NCBI RefSeq assembly: GCF_021582875.1
Contig: NZ_CP091138.1
Coordinates: 1,240,001 to 1,304,000, forward strand
DNA from: Microbacterium sp. KUDC0406
GTDB taxonomy: Bacteria > Actinomycetota > Actinomycetes > Actinomycetales > Microbacteriaceae
Reading direction: 5' to 3'
DNA: 64,000 nucleotides
The translations under genes were made by a program, and so were the position numbers. The notes below the pieces were generated by a model. That model was not told where the DNA came from, searched no databases, and saw only the letters and a list, made by a program, of their open reading frames with translations. This document shows positions 45,589-54,505 of the stretch, in pieces; position 1 is the first letter of the stretch, and each line of letters begins with the position of its first letter.

Positions 45589-45798
45589 TCAGATGTCTGC
45601 GACCTTGCGGCCCTTGTACTCCATGAAGAGCTCGGTGCCCTGCGAGTCGGTGACGACCTTCGCCTGGTGCGGGCGGCTGTAGACGGTCTTGCCGTTCTCG
45701 ACGGTCTTCACCAGAGTGGTGGGCGTCGCCTTCCACTGCGCGCGGCGCGAGCGGGTGTTCGAACGGGAGACCTTGCGCTTCGGGGGGTTACCGGCCAT
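45589..45798 (-). CDS. rpmF: 50S ribosomal protein L32
   Basis: The 69-residue protein [20 protein letters not shown] is the actinobacterial zinc-free type of L32: it has no Cys pairs. The C-terminal [20 protein letters not shown] is also family-typical. It begins two bases after the yceD stop. Confidence 0.95.
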   Translation of the reverse strand: MAGNPPKRKVSRSNTRSRRAQWKATPTTLVKTVENGKTVYSRPHQAKVVTDSQGTELFMEYKGRKVADI

Positions 45799-45800
45799 GA

Positions 45801-46361
45801 CTAGCTCTCTTCTTTCTCGGCGGCACGGCTCTCTGCCGCACCGTCCTGGTCTGTGATCTGCTGGAGCGCACTCCACCGAGGATCGATGGGAGCACTGCTC
45901 TCTGCGCCGGCGCTCGTGGTCAGCTTCTCGCCCGTACTCGGGTCGAGACCCGGGCAGTCCGGCTGACACACCGGCTGGAAGGGAAGCGACAACACGACCG
46001 CATCCCTGACCAGAGTTTCAAGATCCACGTGGTCGTCTTGAACCTCGAAGTCAGTTTCTTCCTCTCCAGGATACGCGAAAAGCTCCTGGAACTCGACTTC
46101 GACAGGCGCAGCGATATCGGTCAGGCACCGTCCGCACACCCCGGAGTACTCGGCGTCCGCTGTTCCGGACACCAGAATGCCCTCGTGGACCGACTCCAGA
46201 CGCACGTCGAGATCGACGACCGCGCCGGCCTCGACCGACACGATCCCCTCTCCCCACCGCTCCGCCAGGGTGACCTCGAACGCATGCTCGCGCATCTCTC
46301 CCGGGCGGCGCGTGATGTCGCGCACGGGCAGGACGAAAGGACCGTTCAGTCGGGATTTCAC
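45801..46361 (-). CDS. yceD: DUF177/YceD family protein
   Basis: The 186-residue protein has the YceD features GVCGRCLTDIAAPVEVEFQE and DLETLVRDAVVLSLPFQPVC, with Cys pairs in GVCGRCL and VCQPDC. Family members are needed for 23S rRNA accumulation in plants and bacteria. Tight linkage to rpmF is nearly universal, and it is seen here. GTG start at 46361. Confidence 0.92.
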   Translation of the reverse strand: MKSRLNGPFVLPVRDITRRPGEMREHAFEVTLAERWGEGIVSVEAGAVVDLDVRLESVHEGILVSGTADAEYSGVCGRCLTDIAAPVEVEFQELFAYPGEEETDFEVQDDHVDLETLVRDAVVLSLPFQPVCQPDCPGLDPSTGEKLTTSAGAESSAPIDPRWSALQQITDQDGAAESRAAEKEES

Positions 46362-46404
46362 CCAGCCATGCTACCTGCAACAGGCCGTGCGGGGGCCGAG
46401 CGGC

Positions 46405-46902
46405 TCAGATGCCACGTGCTCCCGTGTCGAGGAACTGCGCCACCGACGGCGGCACGAACGGTGACACGTCGCCGCCCAGCGACGCCACCTGACGTACCAG
46501 TGAGCTGGAGACCAGGGCGTGCGCGGGGTCGGGCAGCAGGAACACGGTCTCGATGTCGGCCAGGTGCCGGTTCACGATCGCCATCGGCGACTCGTAGGCC
46601 ACGTCGACCTGCGAGCGGATGCCCTTGACCAGCACGCCGGCGTTGACATCGCGTGCGTAGTCGACCAGCAGGCCCATGCTCCAGGAGCCGACGATGATGC
46701 TCCCCTCGAGACCTGCATCCGCGATGGACTGCTCGAGCAGGTTCATGCGCTGCGCGATCGGCAGCATCGCCTCCTTGCCCGGGTTGTGCACGACCAGCAC
46801 GTGCAGTTCGTCGTACAGCCGCGCCGCACGGCGGATCACGTCGAGGTGCCCCAGCGTCGGCGGATCGAAAGAACCCGGGACGACGGCGATTCGGCTGTTC
46901 AC
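46405..46902 (-). CDS. coaD: Phosphopantetheine adenylyltransferase
   Basis: CoaD makes dephospho-CoA from 4'-phosphopantetheine and ATP. The 165-residue protein has the nucleotidyltransferase motif [20 protein letters not shown] (the T/HxGH site), [20 protein letters not shown] and [21 protein letters not shown] choose the GTG at 46902 because the family starts there; an upstream ATG adds 11 residues encoded by a direct repeat. It is followed by yceD. Confidence 0.94.
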   Translation of the reverse strand: MNSRIAVVPGSFDPPTLGHLDVIRRAARLYDELHVLVVHNPGKEAMLPIAQRMNLLEQSIADAGLEGSIIVGSWSMGLLVDYARDVNAGVLVKGIRSQVDVAYESPMAIVNRHLADIETVFLLPDPAHALVSSSLVRQVASLGGDVSPFVPPSVAQFLDTGARGI

Positions 46903-46958
46903 TTCGACTCGCTTCGCTCGCTCAGCACGGCGCACTTCGACTCGCTTCGCTCGCTCAG
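46900..46958. repeat. 26-base direct repeat at the coaD start
   Basis: Two identical 26-base copies (CACTTCGACTCGCTTCGCTC and then GCTCAG) occupy 46900-46925 and 46933-46958, period 33. The first copy overlaps the coaD GTG codon. A degenerate third start (GCACTTTCGACTCC) follows. They belong to the CGCTTCGCTCGCTCAG family of intergenic repeats. Confidence 0.85.
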
Positions 46959-47026
46959 TACAGGCACTTTCGACTCCTCCAGTCGGTCGGCACGGCGCAT
47001 GGATGTCAGCCTAGAGGACGCCGCTC

Positions 47027-49198
47027 TCAGTTCTTGCTGAGAGCGGCCCGGTCCTCTTCGGTCACCCGGCGCGCGATCGTGTCGCGCAGCCCGGGGTGCT
47101 GTTCCAGGGCCGGATCCTCGGCGAGGATCTGCTCCGCGATCTCACGCGCCCGGCCGATCAGGCCGGAGTCCTTGACGACGCGCAGGAGCCGCAGCGACGA
47201 CTTCACGCCGGACTGCGACGAGCCGAGCACATCGCCCTCGCCCCGGAGCTCGAGGTCGACTTCGGCGAGGGCGAATCCGTCGAGCGTCGCGGCCACGGCA
47301 TCGACCCGCTCGCGTGCGACCGACCCCTCTTCGGCCTCGGTGACGAGCAGGCACAGCCCTGGCACGCCGCCGCGCCCCACGCGACCGCGAAGCTGGTGCA
47401 GCTGCGAGACGCCGAACCGATCGGCGTCGAGGATGACCATGGTCGACGCGTTCGGCACGTCGACGCCGACCTCGATCACCGTCGTCGCGATGAGCAGGTC
47501 GATGTCGCCGCGGGCGAAGGCCTGCATGATGGCGTCCTTCTGATCGGACGGCATCTTGCCGTGCAGCACGGCACGGCGCACCTTCGACAGGGCCGGATGC
47601 GTCGACAGCGCCTCATCCAGCTGCACCACGCCCCAGCGCGGGCCCCTGGCGGCGGCGTCGAACAGACTGGCGGCATCGGCCTCGACGGAGTCCTTGGCGG
47701 TGTCGATCGCGGCGCACACGGCGAACACCTGACGGCCCTGGGCGATCTCCTCGGCCGAGCGCTCCCAGACCCGCTGCCACCAGCCCGGATGCTCGGCGAG
47801 AGGGGCGACGAACGACTGGATGCCTGCGCGTCCGGCGGGCATAGTGCGGATCACCGAGGTGTCCAGGTCGCCGAACACCGTCATCGCCACCGTCCGCGGG
47901 ATCGGCGTGGCGGTGAGCACCAGCGCGTGCGGGCTGGACCCCTTGGCGCGCAGCGTCTCGCGCTGCTCGACTCCGAAGCGGTGCTGCTCGTCGACGACGA
48001 CCAGGCCGAGGTCGGCGAACGTGGTCTTCTCGGAGAGCAGCGCGTGCGTGCCGACCACGATGAGCGCCTGCCCGGATGCCACGCGAAGCGCGGCCCTGCG
48101 CCGCTCCGGCGCGGACATCTGCCCGGTGAGCAGCGTCGGCATCAGCTGCGGGGCGAGCGCAGGACCGAGCATCTTCGTGATCGATCGCAGATGCTGGCCG
48201 GCGAGCACCTCGGTCGGGGCGATCAGCGCCGACTGCCCGCCGGATTCGGCCACCTGCAGCATCGCCCGGAGGGCGACGAGGGTCTTGCCCGAGCCGACCT
48301 CGCCCTGCACCAGACGGTTCATCGGCCATTGCGCGACCAGATCGTCCTGGATCGAGGCGCCGACATCCTGCTGATCGAGCGTGAGCGTGAACGGCAGGTG
48401 CGTGTCGAACTGCTCGAGCAGCCCGCCCGGCTGTCCGGGACGCGGTGTCGCGGTGAGCTCGCGCACTGCCGCCCGCTGCTGCAGCAGTGCGGTCTGCAGG
48501 GTCAGCGCCTCGTGCATCCGCAGCGTCCGCACCGCGGGATCGATGTCGTTGCGCGTCGGCGGCCGGTGCACGTTCTCGAGCGCGGTGCGCGCGTCGAGCA
48601 GCCCCTCCTGCACACGCAGGTACTCGGGCAGCGGGTCGGGGATCGGGCCGAGGTCGTTCAGGACGCGCCCGACGAGCTCTGCGATCTTGAAGCTCGCCAG
48701 GGTCGACGTCGCCGGATAGATCGGGATCGGCACGGTCACCCGAGCATCCGCCTGCTTCCGCGCCTCGGCCTCGTCATCGAACATCTGGTAATCGGGATGG
48801 GAGAACTGCAGGCTGTCCCGATACTCGCCGACCTTGCCGGAGAACACGCCGCGACGGCCGGGCAGCAGCTGCTGACGCCGCCATTCCAGCTGCCCTTCAC
48901 CCTTTCCGAAGAAGGTCAGCGACATCCGCCCGATGCCGTCGCCGATGGTCACCTCGAGCATCGCTCCCCTGCGGTTGCGCATTCGCCGGACGCCGGAGGA
49001 GATCACCTCTGCGACGATCGTGACCGTCTCGCCGATCGGCAGGTCCAGGATCGGCGTGAGCTCGCCGCGGTCGGCGTATCGACGAGGGTAGTGCGCCACC
49101 AGGTCACCGACGGTCTGCATGCCGAACGCCTTCTCGAGCGCCTTCGCGGTCGCGCTGCCGAGAGCGGCATCGAGCGGCGTTTCGAGCGTGGACGGCAT
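47027..49198 (-). CDS. recG: ATP-dependent DNA helicase RecG
   Basis: RecG reverses stalled forks and remodels branched DNA. The 723-residue protein has an N-terminal wedge/OB domain (LVAHYPRRYADRGELTPILD), Walker A QGEVGSGKTLVALRAML, VVVDEQHRFGVEQRETLRAK, motif III TATPIPRTVAMTVFGDLDTS, and motif VI QLHQLRGRVGRGGVPGLCLL. The ATG at 49198 lies seven bases after TAGAAT (49211-49206), suggesting a leaderless message. Confidence 0.95.
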   Translation of the reverse strand: MPSTLETPLDAALGSATAKALEKAFGMQTVGDLVAHYPRRYADRGELTPILDLPIGETVTIVAEVISSGVRRMRNRRGAMLEVTIGDGIGRMSLTFFGKGEGQLEWRRQQLLPGRRGVFSGKVGEYRDSLQFSHPDYQMFDDEAEARKQADARVTVPIPIYPATSTLASFKIAELVGRVLNDLGPIPDPLPEYLRVQEGLLDARTALENVHRPPTRNDIDPAVRTLRMHEALTLQTALLQQRAAVRELTATPRPGQPGGLLEQFDTHLPFTLTLDQQDVGASIQDDLVAQWPMNRLVQGEVGSGKTLVALRAMLQVAESGGQSALIAPTEVLAGQHLRSITKMLGPALAPQLMPTLLTGQMSAPERRRAALRVASGQALIVVGTHALLSEKTTFADLGLVVVDEQHRFGVEQRETLRAKGSSPHALVLTATPIPRTVAMTVFGDLDTSVIRTMPAGRAGIQSFVAPLAEHPGWWQRVWERSAEEIAQGRQVFAVCAAIDTAKDSVEADAASLFDAAARGPRWGVVQLDEALSTHPALSKVRRAVLHGKMPSDQKDAIMQAFARGDIDLLIATTVIEVGVDVPNASTMVILDADRFGVSQLHQLRGRVGRGGVPGLCLLVTEAEEGSVARERVDAVAATLDGFALAEVDLELRGEGDVLGSSQSGVKSSLRLLRVVKDSGLIGRAREIAEQILAEDPALEQHPGLRDTIARRVTEEDRAALSKN

Positions 49199-49205
49199 GC
49201 TCACG

Positions 49206-49211
49206 ATTCTA
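49206..49211 (-). promoter_or_regulatory. -10 element before recG
   Basis: The minus strand TAGAAT is placed so that transcription would start at the recG ATG. The -35 element is weak. Confidence 0.5.
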
Positions 49212-49328
49212 GGGAAGGGCTGAGACGTCGGATGCTGCGGCAGTGCGACCGCGCGGTCGAACAGCCGCGTCGCAGCGACGCGGGGATGCGAGACCGACCG
49301 CGCGGTCGAAAGGGCATATCGTGAACGG

Positions 49329-49904
49329 GTGACGAGGATCATCGCCGGGGCAGCACGAGGACTGCGCCTGGACGTCCCCTCCGCCGGGACCCGGCCCACG
49401 AGCGACCGCGTGCGCGAATCGCTGTTCGGCTCGCTGGAGTCGATGGACGCGATCGACGGCGCGCACGTGCTCGACCTGTACGCCGGCAGCGGCGCTCTCG
49501 GCCTCGAGGCGTGGAGCCGTGGCGCAGCATCCGTCGATCTGGTCGAGCGGTCCCGATCGGCCGCGGGGCTCGTGCGACGCAACGTCATGACCGTCGCGAA
49601 GGCACTCGGCACGCCGGCATCCCATGCCCGGGTACACGAGAGCACGGTGCACGCCTTCCTGCAGCGCGCGGCCGGGCCGTTCGACCTGGTCCTCACCGAT
49701 CCGCCGTACGACCTCGACGACGCGACGATGACCGCCGATCTCACCGCGCTCGCGCCGCTGCTCTCCCCCGACGCGATCGTCGTGATCGAGCGCGCGAAGC
49801 GGTCGACGCCGCCGGAACTGGATGCCGTAGGGCTGACCCCGCTACGGGAGAAGACCTACGGGGACACCCGGGTGTGGTGGGCCGAGCCCGCTCAGCCCAC
49901 TTGA
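49329..49904 (+). CDS. rsmD: 16S rRNA (guanine-966-N2)-methyltransferase RsmD
   Basis: RsmD methylates G966 of 16S rRNA. The 191-residue protein starts MTRIIAGAARGLRLDVPSAG and has RPTSDRVRESLFGSLES, motif I VLDLYAGSGALGLEAWSRGA and the catalytic LTDPPYDL. All are family features. It uses a GTG start and is divergent from recG, a common arrangement near coaD. Confidence 0.95.
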   Translation: MTRIIAGAARGLRLDVPSAGTRPTSDRVRESLFGSLESMDAIDGAHVLDLYAGSGALGLEAWSRGAASVDLVERSRSAAGLVRRNVMTVAKALGTPASHARVHESTVHAFLQRAAGPFDLVLTDPPYDLDDATMTADLTALAPLLSPDAIVVIERAKRSTPPELDAVGLTPLREKTYGDTRVWWAEPAQPT

Positions 49905-50055
49905 ACTACGGGTTGCGATCGGGTTCGCGCGGCACTCCTCTGCTCAGGCGGCGCGAATACGCGTAGCGCCGGCGAAGAAGTGGCGCGCGAGCTCACGGCT
50001 GAACCGGAAAGGACAGCGCGAGCAGAGAACGGCAGCGCGAGGCTCAGACCCCAGC

Positions 50056-51053
50056 TCAGTCGCCGGCGTGGCCGTCCCAGTCACGGTAGGGGTCCCAGCC
50101 GAGCGCACCGACCGGCTCGCCGTCGCAGAGCACCGGGTGCCCGGCACGGGCGACGACCACGCCGATCGCATGGAAGCCCGGCGGCAGGTGGTCGCCCGGG
50201 AAGGTCGCGAGCAGGGCGTGGTCCTCTCCCCGGCCAGCGCGCGGCCCGGGTGCAGGCCGAGCGCCGCGCGCTCCAGCGCGATCGTCACGTCCGAGGCATC
50301 CGCCATCCGGCCGGCGTCGAGGGCGAGACCGTCCGAGACGTCCATCATCGCCGTGGCGCCGGCCACGGCGGCCACCGGACCCAGGCCGATGGGCGGCACC
50401 GGGCGCAGCTGGGCGTCGATCGCGGAGCGCTCCTCGGCGGTCAGCACGGCGGCATCCACCGGGATGGGCGTCTCGCCGTCGCGGAATCGGCCGAAGAGCA
50501 CGCCGAGTCCCTGTGCGGCGAGGCCCATCTCGCCGGCTATCGCGACGACGTCCCCCGGTCGCGCGCCGGAACGGGTGACCGCCCGCACACCGCCGAGGTC
50601 GCCCAGTGCGGTGACTGCGATGGTCAGCACATCGGACACGGTGAGATCGCCGCCGACGACCGCGCATCCCGGCGCGAGCGCGTCGCAGGCGGCATGGAAG
50701 CCGTCGGCGAGCTGCTCGACGAACGAGAGGCGCAGATCGCGCGGTACGGCCAGAGCCACCAGCAGCGCCGTCGGCGTCGCCCCCATCGCCGCGACATCCG
50801 CGAGGTTCACGGCGGCAGCCTTCCAGCCCAGATCGAAGCCGCTCGACCACGCCAGCCGGAAATCGGGACCGTGCACGAGCGTGTCGGTCGTGGCCACCAC
50901 GGAGCCCGACGGCGCGGCGATCACCGCGGCGTCGTCGCCGGGGCCGATGATGGTCGCCGTCGCCGGCTTCGTGCGGGACAGGATGCTGCGGAGGACCGTG
51001 CCCTCCGAGACGTCTCCCAGGCGCGGATCGTCGGAGGCGGCACGAGAGGGCAT
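50056..51053 (-). CDS. thiL: Thiamine-monophosphate kinase (frameshifted in this record)
   Basis: ThiL phosphorylates thiamine monophosphate to the diphosphate. Motifs are IIGPGDDAAVIAAPSGSVVA, TDTLVHGPDFRLAWSSGFDL, GWKAAAVNLADVAAMGATPT, VVGGDLTVSDVLTIAVTALG and MMDVSDGLALDAGRMA. The frame is lost at a four-C run (50228-50231); a fifth C gives ALAGGEDHALLATF and 332 residues. The 151-base gap to rsmD (49905-50055) holds no gene I can support. Confidence 0.92.
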
Positions 51054-51076
51054 GGACTCGAAGGTAGCCTGGATGC

Positions 51077-51562
51077 ATGCCCCTCCGCCGTCTCGCCGCC
51101 GCCGTCTGCGTGCTCGCGGCTCTCGTTCTCAGCGGATGCTCCTCCACCGTCTCGATGCAGCCGTCGAACGATGCGAACAACCCGCTCTGCGCCGAGGTGA
51201 CCGTGCGTCTGCCCGATGCCGTCGCCGGTCAGGACCGCCGTTGGACCGATGCGCAGGCGACCGGCGCCTGGGGCGACCCCACCACCGTGCTGCTGTCCTG
51301 CGGCGTGGCCGTTCCCGGCCCGACGGCGAACCTGCAGTGCATCACGCTCGAGGGCATCGACTGGCTGGTCGACCCGAGCAAGGAGCCGTGGATGCGGATG
51401 ACCACCTACGGCCGGGACCCCGCGGTGCAGGTCTTCGTCGACACCTCGAAGGTCAGCGGCGACGCCGTGCTCGCCAACACCGGCATCGTCAGCGGCGTGC
51501 AGTCCATCCCCAAGAAGAGCGAGTGCATCGCGCCGGACGCCGAGCCGAAGGACGTCGAGTAG
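51077..51562 (+). CDS. Lipoprotein, DUF3515 family
   Basis: This 161-residue protein has a signal peptide with a lipobox (VCVLAALVLSGCSS, Cys near residue 21), so it should be anchored to the outer face of the membrane. The rest (CAEVTVRLPDAVAGQDRRWT, QATGAWGDPTTVLLSCGV, GIDWLVDP) matches the actinobacterial DUF3515 family, of unknown function, usually beside ddl and thiL as here. TAGCCT lies six bases before the ATG, suggesting a leaderless message. Confidence 0.88.
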   Translation: MPLRRLAAAVCVLAALVLSGCSSTVSMQPSNDANNPLCAEVTVRLPDAVAGQDRRWTDAQATGAWGDPTTVLLSCGVAVPGPTANLQCITLEGIDWLVDPSKEPWMRMTTYGRDPAVQVFVDTSKVSGDAVLANTGIVSGVQSIPKKSECIAPDAEPKDVE

Positions 51563-51642
51563 CGCTTCGTCGAGCAGCGCTCGACAGGCTCAGCGGCCCC
51601 TGCTCAGCGACCCTCGCTCAGCCAACCGGGCTCAGCGCTCGA
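51563..51642. repeat. Intergenic repeat cluster after the DUF3515 gene
   Basis: The short gap before ddl and the end of ddl contain CTCGACAGGCTCAGCGG and three further CTCAGC(G/C) units. These are of the same type as the palindromic repeat inserted in trmD. No gene is present in the gap. Confidence 0.6.
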
Positions 51643-52719
51643 GGCCCTTCTCGATGAGCTCGGTGATCAGGTCGCCGTAGGACAGCCCGGAGGCGATCCA
51701 GCACTTCGGGAACATCGAGATCGGCGTGAACCCCGGCATGGTGTTCAGCTCGTTCACGACCAGCTCGCCCGCTGCCGTCACGAAGAAGTCCACGCGGGCG
51801 AGGCCCTTGCCGTCCACGGCCTCGAACGCGCGCACCGCGGTCTCACGCAGTCGCTCGATCAGGTCGGCGTCGACGTCGGCCGGACAGACGATGTCGACGC
51901 CGTCGCCGCCGAGGTACTTGCCCTCGAAGTCGTAGAAGCTGCGCGAGGTCAGCACGACCTCGCCGGGAAGCGATGCCCGTGCGCGGGCGCCCCGCGGCCG
52001 GCCAGCACGCCGACCTCGATCTCGCGGCCCTCGACCCGCGACTCCACGAGCACCTTGGCGTCCTCGGCGAACGCGATCCGCAGCGCCTCGTCGAGTCCCT
52101 CGCCGTCGTCGACGCGGGAGACGCCCACGCTCGATCCAGCGCTCGCGGGTTTGACGAACACCACGGAGCCGAGCGCCGCGATCGCCGAGCGCACACTCTC
52201 CGGAGCCCGCTCCCACTCCGCGCTGCGCACGGTGATCCCCGGGGACACCGCGATGCCGGCCGCCCGCAGAGCGAGCTTGGTGTAGTGCTTGTCCAGGCTC
52301 ACCGCGGAGTCGAGGATGCCGCATCCGGCGTAAGGCACCTCGAGCACGTCGAAGAACCCCTGGATCGCACCGTCCTCACCGTGCAGACCGTGCAGCAGCG
52401 GCAGCACCACATCGATCTCGCCGAGATCGTCCTCGGATCCGTCACCGTGCAGCACGCGCAGCGTGCGGAGCCCGTCCGGCTCCGGCCAGCGCACCCGCGT
52501 GCCGTTGTCGGCGACCTCGGGCAGCCTCGCGGCATCCAGGGCGAACTTCACCGGATCGTCGTCCTCGAGGACGAACGCGCCGTCGCGGGTGATCCCGACC
52601 GGGATCACCCGGTAGCGGTCACGGTCGATCGCCGCCAGCACCCCGCCCGCCGTGGCGGAACTGATCGAATGCTCGCTGGAACGCCCGCCGAAGAGCACCG
52701 CCACCGTCTGCTTGTCCAT
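51632..52719 (-). CDS. ddl: D-alanine--D-alanine ligase (frameshifted in this record)
   Basis: Ddl makes the D-Ala-D-Ala dipeptide for peptidoglycan. Motifs are VAVLFGGRSSEHSISSATAG, LPLLHGLHGEDGAIQGFFDV, VFVKPASAGSSVGVSRV, and C-terminal VDFFVTAAGELVVNELNTMP followed by GFTPISMFPK. The frame is lost at a four-C run (51990-51993); a fifth C gives AGRGGARARASLPGEVVLT and 362 residues. Its start lies inside the apparent 3' end of gpsA. Confidence 0.94.
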
Positions 52720-53762
52720 GTTCGGTCCTCTCCCCCTGCGGGGTGTCGTCGTCCGTCGTCAGGTGGGGGGCGATGTCACGGGGATCCATCTTCCCGTCCA
52801 GCACCATCTTCACCTGCTCGACGATGGGCATGTGCACCTCGGCCTCGTGGGCCAGATGCAGCACGGGGGCGACCGAGGCGAGGCCCTCGGCGGTCTGGTT
52901 CATCTGCTTGACCACGTCCTGGAACTTGTAGCCCTGTCCGAGCAGCCGGCCCGGCGGTGTTGTTGCGGCTCAGCGGCGACTGGCAGGTCGCGATCAGGTC
53001 GCCGAGACCGGCGAGCCCCTGCAGGGTGCCGGGCTGCGCGCCGTTGGCGACGGCGAAGTCGGTCATCTCGACCAGCCCGCGGGTGATGATCGACGCCTTG
53101 GTGTTCTCGCCGTAGCCGACGCCGTCCACGATGCCGATCGCCACGGCGATCAGGTTCTTCAGGACGCCGCCGAACTCGGTGCCGATCACATCGGTGTTCA
53201 CGAAGGAGCGGAAGTAGGTGTTGCGTGCGGTGCGTGCGACCGCGTCGGCGGTCTCCTCGCTGAGTGACGCGATCACGGCGGCCGTCGGCTGTTCGCGCGC
53301 GATCTCGAGGGCGAGGTTGGGCCCGGATGCCACGGCGATGCGCGCAGGGTCGCAGCGCAGCTCCTGCTCGATCACCTGACTCATGCGCAGGCTGGTGGAG
53401 CGCTCGACGCCCTTCATCAGGCTGACCAGCGGCATGTCCGTGCCCTCCAGCAGCGGACGCAGGTCCTTCAGGTTGTCGCGCAGGGTCTGGCTGGGCACCG
53501 ACAGGTAGACCTGCTGAGCACCGTCCAGCGCCTTCGCGAGATCGTGCGTGGCCTCCATCGTGCGCGGCAGATTGATGCCGGGCAGGTACTTGGAGTTGCG
53601 CTTGGCCTCGGCGATCTCGTGTGCGAGCTCTGGCCGCCGCGCCCACATCGTGACCTGCGCCCCGCCGTCGGCGAGGATCTTGCCGAAGGTCGTGCCCCAG
53701 CTGCCGGCGCCGATCACGGCGACCCGGGGCCCCGCCTCCGCAGGGATGCGCTTAGGAGTCAA
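52619..53762 (-). CDS. gpsA: Glycerol-3-phosphate dehydrogenase [NAD(P)+] (frameshifted in this record)
   Basis: GpsA supplies sn-glycerol-3-phosphate for phospholipids. The NAD motif VAVIGAGSWGTTFGKILADG, KGVERSTSLRMSQVIEQEL, TEFGGVLKNLIAVAIGIVDG and GLAGLGDLIATCQSPLSRNN are typical. The frame shifts at CCGGCGG (52951-52957); CCGCGG gives NNTAGRLLGQGYKFQDVVK. The start is a TTG at 53762, overlapping the plsC stop. The apparent stop lies 101 bases inside ddl, and the last 35 or so residues look unlike GpsA. An indel in the six-G run 52765-52770 could hide an earlier stop. Confidence 0.92.
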
Positions 53763-54501
53763 GGCGACCGGTCTCCTTCTGCCCGTGATCGGCCGGATTC
53801 CAGCGCTCGGCGGGGGCCTTCTCGTCGCGGAGCTGCTCCAGCAGCCCGGCGATGGCGTCCATCAGCCGACGCGTCGCCTCTGTGAGCGCCGCCTGCTCGC
53901 CCGCGCGTCCGCGCAGGTCGGACAGGTCGACCGGATCGCCCACGATGATCTGCACGCGCTTGCGCGGCGGCCAGAAGCTGATCTTCTTGCCGTACCTCGG
54001 CATGATCTCCTGCGCGCCCCAGTGCGCCATCGGGATGAGCGGGATGTCGCCGGCCAGGGCGAGCCGCACCGCGCCCGTCTTGCCCCGCATCGGCCACAGC
54101 TCGGGATCGCGGGTCAGCGTGCCCTCCGGATAGACGATGACGCCCCGACCGTGCTCCACGAGCTCCTTCGACTGCGCCATGGTCTGCTTCGCCGCCGTGG
54201 CCGACGACGTGCGCGCGACCGGAACCATGCCGGTGTTCTTCAGCACCCAGCCGACAACCGGCACGCGGAACAGGCTCTCCTTGGCCATGAACCGCGGCAG
54301 CCGATGCATCCGCCAGACCGCGAGCGCGACGATGATCGGGTCGAACTCGGTGTAGTGGTTCGGCGCGAGCACGAAGGCGCCCTGCCGCGGCAGTCTGTCG
54401 CGGCCGATGAAAGTCAGCTTCGCGAGGTACGAGGCGATGGGCACGACGACCGCGGCGAGCGGCCAGAACAGGCTCGGCCTGCCCTTCTCCGAGGCAGCCA
54501 T
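53752..54501 (-). CDS. plsC: 1-acyl-glycerol-3-phosphate acyltransferase
   Basis: PlsC adds the second acyl chain in phosphatidic acid synthesis at the membrane. The 249-residue protein has an N-terminal hydrophobic stretch (WPLAAVVVPIASYLAKLTFI), the catalytic HX4D in LAPNHYTEFDPI, and the glycerol-phosphate-binding VYPEGTLTRDPELWPMRGKT. It precedes gpsA with an 11-base overlap. The two enzymes act in the same pathway. Confidence 0.9.
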   Translation of the reverse strand: MAASEKGRPSLFWPLAAVVVPIASYLAKLTFIGRDRLPRQGAFVLAPNHYTEFDPIIVALAVWRMHRLPRFMAKESLFRVPVVGWVLKNTGMVPVARTSSATAAKQTMAQSKELVEHGRGVIVYPEGTLTRDPELWPMRGKTGAVRLALAGDIPLIPMAHWGAQEIMPRYGKKISFWPPRKRVQIIVGDPVDLSDLRGRAGEQAALTEATRRLMDAIAGLLEQLRDEKAPAERWNPADHGQKETGRLDS

Positions 54502-54505
54502 CAGC

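Noticed and set aside
46900..46958. Short CRISPR-like array
   Set aside because: Only two full copies with a 7-base spacer, and no cas genes. It is an ordinary direct repeat.
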